Shown: piece after piece, positions 1-6,066 of the stretch
Layout of the letters: the number at the start of each line of letters is the position of its first letter
Position numbering within the stretch: the stretch's first letter is position 1
Source of the DNA: JAAYCI01 sp031548875
Lineage (GTDB): Bacteria > Bacillota > Clostridia > Oscillospirales > Ruminococcaceae
Assembly (NCBI GenBank): GCA_031548875.1
Contig: JAVBQQ010000011.1
Location: forward strand, 1 to 18,610
Direction: 5' to 3'
DNA: 18,610 nucleotides
Notes under the pieces: generated by a model
The model's database searches: none
What the model was told of the DNA's origin: nothing
What the model saw: the letters and a program-made list of their open reading frames with translations, nothing else
Program-made: the position numbers and the translations under genes

Positions 1-174
1 CTAGATATGTTGCAATCAACAGCGTAGCCTTCCGGCCGGATTTTTTGGCCGTTCTACTTCACTATTTCATCAATATTTGCCACCCCATCCATAATTTACG
101 CTCCGTCTTTTCATGCAAATGGATCATACCATCGTACTGGGATTTATTTATTTCATATATTTCCCCTAGGATAC

Positions 175-204
175 TTGCGCTTATTGTGCAATCCTTGGTA
201 TTAT
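175..204 (+). promoter_or_regulatory. Possible promoter of the first TetR gene
   Basis: A -35-like TTGCGC (175-180) and a -10-like TATTAT (199-204) are separated by 18 bp, 22 bases before the ATG. The -35 region begins an imperfect dyad, TTGC...GCAA (175-191), which could be an autoregulatory operator. The rest of positions 1-174 is AT-rich and shows no gene I can support. Confidence 0.4.
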
Positions 205-226
205 GGTATGAGGAACGGGGGCGCTT

Positions 227-841
227 ATGGAAAAACAAGACACGCGACAACTGATTTTGGATCAGGCGATAGAACTCTTCTCTGAAAGCGGTTTTACCTG
301 TATCTCTATACGCGACCTGGCGCAGAAGGTGGGTATCAAGTCCGCCTCCATCTACCACTACTTCAACTCGAAAGAAGAGATATTCAGCGCTATTGTGGAT
401 TCCTATCACCTCCAGGTCTTCACACTGCTCGAGTACCCCACCATAGACGCTATACGTGCCAAGATTGAGGGCATGAGTTTTGACGAAGTGGTGGCGGAGT
501 TTTTCCCGCCGTTGGACAAGGTGGATGGTGAGAAAGCACGCCAGATGGTGCGTATCTCGTTGCTGGAACAGTTCACCCACCCCAGGGTGCGCGAATTCTG
601 GGGAGAGGCGGTCATAGCGCGTCATGTAAAATATTGGAAACAGACCCTAGACGTACTTGTGGAAAGCGGGCGTCTGCCTCCCAACGATACGCTGTTGGCG
701 GCCGAGGTGATGACACGGGTACGCGTAAGCGTCATCATCCAGTTCGCACATCATCAGCCGGACGAGGACACCGACTTCAGCCTGTCCGAAAAAACACTAT
801 TGTCCTACATCTGCGACCGCCTGAAACGCGGCGAATACTGA
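227..841 (+). CDS. TetR/AcrR family transcriptional regulator
   Basis: A 204-residue one-component DNA-binding repressor. The N-terminal TetR helix-turn-helix covers about residues 8-54, with the recognition part SIRDLAQKVGIKSASIYHYF at 27-46, ending in the typical SxYxYF followed by KEEIF. The C-terminal ligand and dimer domain (about 60-204) is helical and I cannot assign it to a ligand class. The ATG at 227 follows AGGAACGGGGG at a usable distance. Its own terminator lies just downstream, so it is transcribed separately from the Spo0A-like gene that follows. Because a TetR-sized palindrome sits in that next promoter, and a related site sits in the transhydroxylase promoter at 5.99 kb, this protein is the nearest candidate to bind both. 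That link is inference; the other TetR gene in the window (16467-17054) is an alternative. Family assignment is firm and target assignment is not. Confidence 0.9.
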   Translation: MEKQDTRQLILDQAIELFSESGFTCISIRDLAQKVGIKSASIYHYFNSKEEIFSAIVDSYHLQVFTLLEYPTIDAIRAKIEGMSFDEVVAEFFPPLDKVDGEKARQMVRISLLEQFTHPRVREFWGEAVIARHVKYWKQTLDVLVESGRLPPNDTLLAAEVMTRVRVSVIIQFAHHQPDEDTDFSLSEKTLLSYICDRLKRGEY

Positions 842-855
842 CACGATTCGACATG

Positions 856-881
856 AACGGTGGCAATACCACCGTTTTTTT
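856..881 (+). terminator. Rho-independent terminator after the first TetR gene
   Basis: An 8-bp stem AACGGTGG (856-863) and CCACCGTT (869-876) with a CAATA loop runs into seven T residues. It starts 15 bases after the TetR stop codon and separates that gene from the promoter at 1010. Confidence 0.9.
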
Positions 882-1009
882 GTTGCGCACAAAAGGACAC
901 AAAAGCGAGCCAATATATAAGCTTGTTTAGTGCTCATTTCTTTCTTCCATTGTAACGATTATTATGCCACTAAACGGCAAAAAAGCGCGAGAAAAGTGAA
1001 AAATTTTTG

Positions 1010-1038
1010 TTGACTACCTAACGTTCGTTAGGTATAAT
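1010..1038 (+). promoter_or_regulatory. Sigma-A promoter of the spo0A-like gene with built-in operator
   Basis: TTGACT (1010-1015) and TATAAT (1033-1038) are separated by exactly 17 bp, a near-consensus promoter. The spacer is filled by the perfect palindrome TACCTAACGTTCGTTAGGTA (1015-1034; 9-bp arms, TT centre). A repressor dimer bound there would block both hexamers. The size and symmetry are typical of TetR-family operators. Confidence 0.85.
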
Positions 1039-1098
1039 ATAAGCAAGGTTACGGGGGAACCATGTACGGACAAAACGCAATAGAAAGGGTGGGAAAGT

Positions 1099-1863
1099 AT
1101 GGAAAGCAATAAACGGGTTTTGATCATAGATGCAAACCAGGATTTTCGAACCTTCCTAGTAAAGGAACTGGAAACACAATCCGACATCGTCATCGTCGGC
1201 ACTGCGGCAGACGGCTATGACGCTCTGGACCGGATCGTGGAACTGAGCCCCGACGTCATCCTTATGGACATTGTATTGCCAAAGCTTGATGGTCTTGGCG
1301 TCATGAAGACAATCAACCGTCTGAAGTTGGAAACAGAACCTGTTATCATCATCCTTTCCAACTTCATCACCGACCTGCTGGAGATGCATGCCGCATCACT
1401 GGGCGCAGACTATTTCTTCGTCAAGCCCTTCGAGATCGAAACGCTCATGGATGTGCTGCGTTTTTCGCCTACAGAAGAGAGGCACGCAGGCCCCGTACAC
1501 GACACGCAGGTGCGTATCACAGAGATGCTGCACGAGGTGGGGGTTCCCTCGCACATCAAAGGGTTCTACTACCTGCGCGAAGGCATCTGCATGGCGCTCA
1601 CAAACCAACCCGCCATTGGTGTCATCACAACGCGGCTCTACCCCACCATCGCAAAAAAATTCGGCACAACGCCTTCCCGGGTGGAACGCGCGATCCGGCA
1701 CGCCATTGAGGTCGCATGGGACCGCAGCGATTTTGAAGTAAAGAACGAGATATTCCGCAACACGGTGAACAGCGAAAGAGGAAAGCCGACCAATGCGGAG
1801 TTCATTGCCATGATAGCCGACCGCCTCCAGTTACAAACGGTGGGCTCCACCATCCGCATCTAG
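1099..1863 (+). CDS. spo0A: Spo0A-like response regulator with altered acidic pocket
   Basis: A 254-residue protein with the Spo0A architecture: a receiver domain (about 5-125) and the Spo0A-specific DNA-binding domain (about 140-250). The effector domain has the family hallmarks: IKGFYYLREGI at 153-163, SRVERAIRHAIEVAW at 193-207 (recognition helix) and KPTNAEFIAMIADRL at 229-243. In the receiver, the phospho-acceptor is D57 (ILMDIVLPKLDG), with S87 and K109 as switch residues. The usual Asp-Asp pair of the Mg-binding pocket reads D11-A12, so the second acid is missing. Spo0A is the master regulator of sporulation entry, activated by phosphorelay; this copy may respond poorly or differently to phosphorylation (inference). 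It starts at ATG 1099 after GAAAGGGTGGG. No sporulation genes flank it; it sits beside a TetR gene and is controlled by an operator-bearing promoter. The symbol denotes the family. It may be a second, specialised paralogue. Confidence 0.9.
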   Translation: MESNKRVLIIDANQDFRTFLVKELETQSDIVIVGTAADGYDALDRIVELSPDVILMDIVLPKLDGLGVMKTINRLKLETEPVIIILSNFITDLLEMHAASLGADYFFVKPFEIETLMDVLRFSPTEERHAGPVHDTQVRITEMLHEVGVPSHIKGFYYLREGICMALTNQPAIGVITTRLYPTIAKKFGTTPSRVERAIRHAIEVAWDRSDFEVKNEIFRNTVNSERGKPTNAEFIAMIADRLQLQTVGSTIRI

Positions 1864-1918
1864 GGCATTTTGCCCCAAACGGGTGCCATGGCAACAGCGC
1901 CTCACTGGCCACAAGCAA

Positions 1919-1961
1919 AGCCGGCGGCAGATTACTGCCGCCGGCTGCTTTGTTTTATTTT
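1919..1961 (+). terminator. Terminator between the spo0A-like gene and metY
   Basis: A perfect 12-bp GC-rich stem AGCCGGCGGCAG (1919-1930) and CTGCCGCCGGCT (1935-1946), with loop ATTA, is followed by GCTTTGTTTTATTTT. It serves the plus-strand spo0A-like gene, and may also stop the convergent metY transcript, although the T-tract on that side is weak. Confidence 0.85.
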
Positions 1962-1973
1962 GCGTCGGGCGTT

Positions 1974-3251
1974 TTACTCCGGGCAGGGGCCAAGCGCCGC
2001 AAATGCCTGCCGCACGTCCTCCAGGATATCCTCCACATTCTCCAGCCCCACAGAGAAGCGGATCATGCCGGGGTCGATACCGGCGGCAGCCAGCTGCTGC
2101 TCGTTCAGCTGGCGGTGCGTCTCGCTGGCGGGATGCAGCACACAGGTGCGGATGTCGGCCACGTTCACCTCGTTGGAAGCAAGCTTCAGCGCGTCCATGA
2201 AGCGTATGGCCGTTTCCCGGCCGCCCTTGATGTTGACCGAGATGATGCCGCTGGCGCCCCCCAGGTACTTTTGGGCAAGATCATAATACGCGTCGCCTAC
2301 AAGGCCGGGGTACCGCACCGCCTGCACCCACTCGCAGCCTGCGAAATACTCCGCCACCTTCTGGGCGTTCTCGCAATACCGCTGCATGCGCAGGGGCAGC
2401 GTTTCCAGCCCAAGATTGAGCAGGAAGGCCGAGTGAGCCGCCGGGTACGCACCGTAGTCGCGCATCAGCTGCATGCGGGCCTTTATGATATAGGCCGCCC
2501 TGCCGTACATCTCCACATACTTCAGCCCGTGGTAACTCTCGTCGGGCTCTGTAAAGTTCGGAAACTTGCCGCTTGTCCAGTCGAAGCTGCCGCCGTCCAC
2601 GATCACCCCGCCAACCTGCACGGCGTGGCCGTCCATATATTTTGAGGTGGAGTGGATGATGATGTCCGCCCCGTGCTGGAAAGGCTTGCACAGGATGGGG
2701 GTGGCAAAGGTGTTGTCCACCAGCAGCGGCACGCCGTTTGCATGGGCCACCCGGGCACATTTTTCAATGTCCAGCACAGACAGCGCGGGGTTGGCCATCG
2801 TCTCGCCGAACAGCGCTTTCGTGTTTGGTTTGATGGCCGCGGCGATCGTCTCTTCGTCCGCGTCACCATCCACAAAGATGCACTCGATGCCGAATTTGGG
2901 CAACGTGGTGGCAAACAGGTTGTAGGTGCCGCCATAGATCTGCGAAGCACTGACAAAGCTGTCCCCCGCGCTGCACAGGTTCTGTATGGCCATCAGCGTG
3001 GCCGCCTGGCCCGACGAAGTGCACATGGCGGCCACACCGCCCTCCAGGTCGGCGATCTTCGCCTCCACGGCCATCACAGTGGGGTTGGCAAACCGGGAAT
3101 AGATCAGGTTTTTTGTGGGGTCGTCAAAAACAGCGGCCACATCCTCGGTCGAATCGAACACATAGGTGGTACTCTGCACGATGGGCATTACGCGCGGCTC
3201 GGTATTTTTGGGCGTGTAACCCGAATGCAGGCATTTTGTCTCGTCTCGCAT
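1974..3251 (-). CDS. metY: O-acetylhomoserine aminocarboxypropyltransferase (O-acetylhomoserine sulfhydrylase)
   Basis: A 425-residue PLP enzyme of the Cys/Met metabolism (trans-sulfuration) family that makes homocysteine directly from O-acetylhomoserine and sulfide in cytosolic methionine synthesis. Visible family marks are the YSRFANPT motif near residue 51 (the partner-subunit PLP-phosphate site), SSGQAA at 79-84, D179 in LLVDNTFATP, and the PLP lysine K204 in STSKYMDGHAVQVGG. The length fits the MetY subgroup (about 420-430), longer than cystathionine gamma-synthase or beta-lyase. The ATG at 3251 is preceded by a perfect AAGGAGG at normal spacing. It is the last gene before the convergent terminator. 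I see no S-box or T-box leader; the untranslated leader is too short for one. Function is secure. Exact acyl donor (acetyl or succinyl) is not visible. Confidence 0.95.
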   Translation of the reverse strand: MRDETKCLHSGYTPKNTEPRVMPIVQSTTYVFDSTEDVAAVFDDPTKNLIYSRFANPTVMAVEAKIADLEGGVAAMCTSSGQAATLMAIQNLCSAGDSFVSASQIYGGTYNLFATTLPKFGIECIFVDGDADEETIAAAIKPNTKALFGETMANPALSVLDIEKCARVAHANGVPLLVDNTFATPILCKPFQHGADIIIHSTSKYMDGHAVQVGGVIVDGGSFDWTSGKFPNFTEPDESYHGLKYVEMYGRAAYIIKARMQLMRDYGAYPAAHSAFLLNLGLETLPLRMQRYCENAQKVAEYFAGCEWVQAVRYPGLVGDAYYDLAQKYLGGASGIISVNIKGGRETAIRFMDALKLASNEVNVADIRTCVLHPASETHRQLNEQQLAAAGIDPGMIRFSVGLENVEDILEDVRQAFAALGPCPE

Positions 3252-3295
3252 GGAAATCCTCCTTGGTTGCTGTGCTCACTTTTCTCTTACGCTCT

Positions 3296-3324
3296 ATTAT
3301 ATCGATTTTTGGGCTTCGGGAAAA
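3296..3324 (-). promoter_or_regulatory. Probable metY promoter
   Basis: On the minus strand a perfect TATAAT (plus-strand ATTATA at 3296-3301) lies about 45 bases before the metY ATG. The hexamer 17 bp upstream is only TTTTCC (3319-3324), so the -35 is weak. Confidence 0.5.
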
Positions 3325-3357
3325 GATACAAAAACGCCCCACTGCCCAAATACGCCC

Positions 3358-4128
3358 TCACCGCACCGCCACAAAGAACAGCCGCGGGAATGGGAAAAGC
3401 ACCTCACTGTCTTTCTGGGGCGGGTATGCCCGCTCCACCTCACGGCACACGTCTTCTTCAAAAAGTGATTTTTCGTTGTCTGGAAGTTGTTCCAGATACG
3501 GGCGAAGCCCCGTGCTGCGGTACCATGCCACGATCTCGCCATGGGAGGGCATCCGATGGTAGTAGGTCGTCTGCCACAGGGCCACCTCCCCCACCGTGGC
3601 GGAAAGCAGATCGTAATATTCCGCAGGCGAGAGTGTGTAAAACGTCCGGCTTTGTGGCATCCGCGCCCGCCATCTGTCCCGTGCGGCAACGTCGGCTAAA
3701 AGGCGCTGCATCCGCTCGTTCGTCGGCAGCTGCACGGCCAGCACGCCGCCCGCGCCCAGCAGGCCAAGCAACCTGGGCAGCAGCGCCGGGTGGTCCGGTA
3801 TCCATTGCAGGCAGGCGTTGGAAAACACAAGGTCAAAATCCGAACCCAGCGGGGCCAGGTCGCCCCCAGCGTCTAACAGCCGGAACGAAAGGTCGGGGTT
3901 CTGCTCTTTGGCGGTGCGTACCATCTCGGGCGAATTATCCACGCCCAACAGCTGCGCGCCCGGGAACTGACGCGCCAACACCCGCGTGCTGTTGCCCGGC
4001 CCACAGCCCACGTCCAAAATACGGCCCGGCTGCAACCCCAGCCCTGCCACGCGTCCAACCAGGTCTACCGCCGGCTGCGTCCTCTCGTTCGTAAACCGCA
4101 GGTACTGCTCCGCGTCCCAGTCCCGCAT
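3358..4128 (-). CDS. tam: Trans-aconitate 2-methyltransferase-like SAM methyltransferase
   Basis: A 256-residue class I SAM-dependent methyltransferase. SAM motif I is ILDVGCGPGNST (37-48), with acidic D64 (LGVDNSPEMV) at the end of strand 2. Beyond the generic fold it carries Tam-specific stretches: an N-terminal W-x5-L-x-F-x-x-ER-x-x-PA pattern, SNACLQWIPDH, GGVLAVQLPTN, YYDLLS, WQTTYYHRMPSH and STGLRPYLEQLP, followed by FPFPRLFFVA near the C-terminus. Length matches Tam (about 252-258). Tam methylates trans-aconitate, a spontaneous by-product that inhibits aconitase. The ATG at 4128 was chosen because GGGAGGA lies just upstream and the protein then begins MRDWDAEQYL, as in Tam; the reading frame stays open further upstream but has no family similarity there. 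A hairpin precedes it. The substrate is inferred from similarity. Confidence 0.85.
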   Translation of the reverse strand: MRDWDAEQYLRFTNERTQPAVDLVGRVAGLGLQPGRILDVGCGPGNSTRVLARQFPGAQLLGVDNSPEMVRTAKEQNPDLSFRLLDAGGDLAPLGSDFDLVFSNACLQWIPDHPALLPRLLGLLGAGGVLAVQLPTNERMQRLLADVAARDRWRARMPQSRTFYTLSPAEYYDLLSATVGEVALWQTTYYHRMPSHGEIVAWYRSTGLRPYLEQLPDNEKSLFEEDVCREVERAYPPQKDSEVLFPFPRLFFVAVR

Positions 4129-4162
4129 CGCAAATCCTCCCGTATTTGTACAAGCTGAACAG

Positions 4163-4219
4163 AAAAACCGGTGGGGCCGCCCGCTTGGAGCAGGGCGCCC
4201 GGCCGGTTTTATTATATCA
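4163..4219 (-). terminator. Hairpin with T-tract, overlapping an extended -10 element, upstream of tam
   Basis: AAAACCGG (4164-4170 area) pairs with CCGGTTTT (4203-4210 area), and the inner GGGCCGCCC and GGGCGCCC arms extend the stem. Read on the minus strand it ends in TTTTT, so it can terminate the membrane-protein transcript. Immediately upstream, also on the minus strand, is TGATATAAT (plus 4211-4219), an extended -10 element whose transcript would start inside this hairpin. Confidence 0.6.
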
Positions 4220-4249
4220 CATCCCGGTTCAAATCGCGAAACGCGTCCC

Positions 4250-4675
4250 TCAGTTCCTACGCAGCAGCGCCACAAGCCCCGCGGCCAGCGCGCCGCACAC
4301 ACACAGCCAGCCCGCCACCGCATAGAACACGAGATAACCGGACGCCGTGCCGGCAATGTCCAGGATGCCGCGCAAAAGTGCGCCCATCGCGAGCACCGCA
4401 CACCCTGCTGAGAACAGGTTTTTGGCCGCAGGCCAGCTGCGGGCCACCGCCACCTGCGGGCAGGAAAGCCCCAGCACAAAGGCAATGACCGCGCCGGCCA
4501 GCGGGTAGAGGAACATCCAGTCCATGGCCGGCGAGCGCACACCATGCCCAAACAGGGCGTATACGTTGGTCAACAGGATACAAAAGGCGGCAATGGCGCC
4601 ATAGATGGCCGCGCCCTTCCAAAGGCCCCGCCGTGTCACGTTCGGGGGGCGCATCTCCTCAGCCGATGTATACAA
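4250..4675 (-). CDS. Small integral membrane protein, unknown function
   Basis: A 141-residue protein that I do not recognise. It has four hydrophobic segments, at about residues 20-42, 52-71, 83-104 and 111-136, with Arg-rich ends (RRGLWK before the first, LLRRN at the C-terminus). It looks like a four-helix bundle in the cytoplasmic membrane. A TTG start at 4675 is preferred: AGGTGAG lies 7 bases upstream and the gene then overlaps the preceding glycosidase gene by 17 bases, suggesting translational coupling. The ATG at 4654 has GAGGAG directly abutting it, which is too close to be ideal, and would give 134 residues. Co-transcription with the cell-envelope glycosidase suggests an envelope role, which is inference only. 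Confidence 0.7.
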   Translation of the reverse strand: MYTSAEEMRPPNVTRRGLWKGAAIYGAIAAFCILLTNVYALFGHGVRSPAMDWMFLYPLAGAVIAFVLGLSCPQVAVARSWPAAKNLFSAGCAVLAMGALLRGILDIAGTASGYLVFYAVAGWLCVCGALAAGLVALLRRN

Positions 4676-5651
4676 TATCGCTCACCTGCCTTTCGCTTGT
4701 TGTCGTGCTCTGCTGGTTGCCCCGCCCGCCCGAGCCACCTGCAGGATTGTTGAGCACCTGGCCATTGAACACCAGTGTGGAGGAGCCACCGCCATCCAGA
4801 TTGTAGGCAGTCACCGCGCCGCGCTCGGCCATCAGCTGCGCCAACTGCTGCAGGGAAAGCCCTTCGCTCTCGCTGGTGCGGCCATCGGCCACCACGATCA
4901 TGTAATGTCCCTCACCCAGTTGGGCAATGGCAGTACGCGGGTTGCTGGACATCGCCTTGGCCACCTCGTCTCCTGCGTCCACCACCACCTGGCCGTCCTT
5001 CACCAGCGCCGGTCCAAACGAGAACACCTGCCAGGCGCCTGCCTGTTGCAGTTCTTTGGCACTCACCTCGCTCTCTCGTATGATAGAGAAATTGCCGTCT
5101 CCGTCGATTACAAGCGCCTCGTCGCTGGCTGCGCTACGCGCCACGTCGCGGTACAGCGTGCCATTGCGCAGTACATATCCATCATCGCGGAAGCCGTAGT
5201 AGTCGCCGTTGATGGCTAGGATCGCGCCGTGCGCGTCGGCAATGTCGCTGGTGGCGGCCTTGATATTGCGGCCATAGGTGTCTTGCGCGAAAGCGGTCTT
5301 CAACAGGCTGGGGTCGTCCAGCTGCACGTCGGCTATGTACACATCGGTATCGTCCACGCGCACGGTCTCGATCTGTATCTCGATGCCATTTCCACTGTAG
5401 CTTGTTTCTGTACGGACAGCCTCGGCGCTGTCTGCGGCACTTTGGCTGCTTGCGGCGGGTTCCTCCACCTGCCCGGGCGGGAGGGCGGACGAGGCCGCGT
5501 CGGAGGTGGAAACGGATACATCGGGCGCCAGGGCCACGGCCTTGGGTATGACGAAGGCGTCCAGCAGTACAAAGGTGGAACAGAGCACAAGGACGGCCGT
5601 GAAAAGTACCGGCCACCGCCGCCTGCCGGAATGTGCGGGATCAGGTCGCAT
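4659..5651 (-). CDS. Phosphodiester glycosidase family protein (NAGPA/DUF2233 type), membrane-anchored
   Basis: A 330-residue protein. RRR at 10-12 precedes one hydrophobic segment (about 13-35), so it is an N-terminally anchored, extracytoplasmic protein. A Ser/Ala/Pro-rich linker (about 45-80) leads into the catalytic-type domain (about 95-330). Family marks are AINGDYYGF (146-154), SSNPRTAIAQLGEGHYMIVVADGR (from 235) and AYNLDGGGSSTLVFNG (282-297), in the order seen in NAGPA, the uncovering enzyme, and its bacterial homologues. Bacterial members are linked to exopolysaccharide or wall-polymer trimming, but the substrate is usually unknown. ATG 5651 follows AAAGGAGA. The 3' end overlaps the small membrane protein gene. 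It is divergent from the transhydroxylase promoter, with about 340 bp between. Family is secure; substrate is not known. Confidence 0.88.
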   Translation of the reverse strand: MRPDPAHSGRRRWPVLFTAVLVLCSTFVLLDAFVIPKAVALAPDVSVSTSDAASSALPPGQVEEPAASSQSAADSAEAVRTETSYSGNGIEIQIETVRVDDTDVYIADVQLDDPSLLKTAFAQDTYGRNIKAATSDIADAHGAILAINGDYYGFRDDGYVLRNGTLYRDVARSAASDEALVIDGDGNFSIIRESEVSAKELQQAGAWQVFSFGPALVKDGQVVVDAGDEVAKAMSSNPRTAIAQLGEGHYMIVVADGRTSESEGLSLQQLAQLMAERGAVTAYNLDGGGSSTLVFNGQVLNNPAGGSGGRGNQQSTTTSERQVSDIVYIG

Positions 5652-5690
5652 AGGGGTTTGGGTCTCCTTTCCAGAGGGTGTGCCATCATC

Positions 5691-5927
5691 CTACACATGC
5701 CAGGTGATGAACGCTTGAAGAGCCATTGAAACCCTGCTGAAAAACGCATGGATATCGCCCACCCCAACGGACAGACCCATGCAAGCATGGACCACCTTTG
5801 CCGCAGCATCTTCCGGCGAACCGCGCGCCCGGGCCATCCCCACCCCGGTGCGCACCTGTTGCAGGCGGCCAGAATATATAGCCACAATTAGGATGAATAT
5901 CACCTCGATTCTACGATCAATTCTCAT
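5691..5927 (-). CDS. Doubtful small ORF, unknown
   Basis: A 78-codon frame within the 415-bp gap before the transhydroxylase gene. It begins with a hydrophobic stretch (VIFILIVAIY) and then an Ala/Val-rich segment. From about codon 20 onward its third codon positions are mostly G or C, like true genes nearby. It would end 40 bases before the glycosidase gene and on the same strand. No good ribosome site is visible before the ATG and I recognise no family, so it may be a decayed gene or chance. The remaining gap holds a short CCATGC-AA-GCATGG dyad (5777-5790) and the promoter at 5988. Confidence 0.3.
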   Translation of the reverse strand: MRIDRRIEVIFILIVAIYSGRLQQVRTGVGMARARGSPEDAAAKVVHACMGLSVGVGDIHAFFSRVSMALQAFITWHV

Positions 5928-5987
5928 TTTTTAAGTGATGTGTTTCCATTAACAACTCGCGGGCTGCTTGAAAGATACCTTTATATA

Positions 5988-6016
5988 TTGACAGTTAACG
6001 TTCGTTTTGATACTCT
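5988..6016 (+). promoter_or_regulatory. Promoter of the transhydroxylase operon with TetR-like operator
   Basis: TTGACA (5988-5993) is 17 bp from TACTCT (6011-6016), a consensus -35 with a weak -10. The spacer contains TAACGTTCGTT (5996-6006), identical to the core of the palindrome in the spo0A-like promoter (1019-1029) and displaced by only one base relative to the -35. The right arm diverges (TTTTGA instead of AGGTA), so this would be a weaker or asymmetric site. The leader to the ATG at 6067 is about 45 bases. Confidence 0.7.
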
Positions 6017-6066
6017 TAGCGTGTGACCTGTTACATTATCACAATTATACTAACGGGAGGATCAGA

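Noticed and set aside
45..254. A 69-codon plus-strand frame at the start of the window
   Set aside because: It overlaps the TetR start in another frame, has AT-rich composition and no convincing ribosome site or family.
847..853. TTCGACA, a match to the reverse of the Spo0A box TGNCGAA
   Set aside because: A 7-bp match is expected by chance; it lies just after the TetR stop codon and before a terminator, not near a promoter -35.
3252..3357. A SAM or T-box riboswitch before metY
   Set aside because: The predicted leader is about 40 bases, with no multi-stem structure visible.
6007..6066. A longer transhydroxylase large subunit starting at TTG 6007
   Set aside because: That start lies inside the promoter spacer, before the expected transcription start; ATG 6067 has a strong ribosome site and gives the family-typical length.
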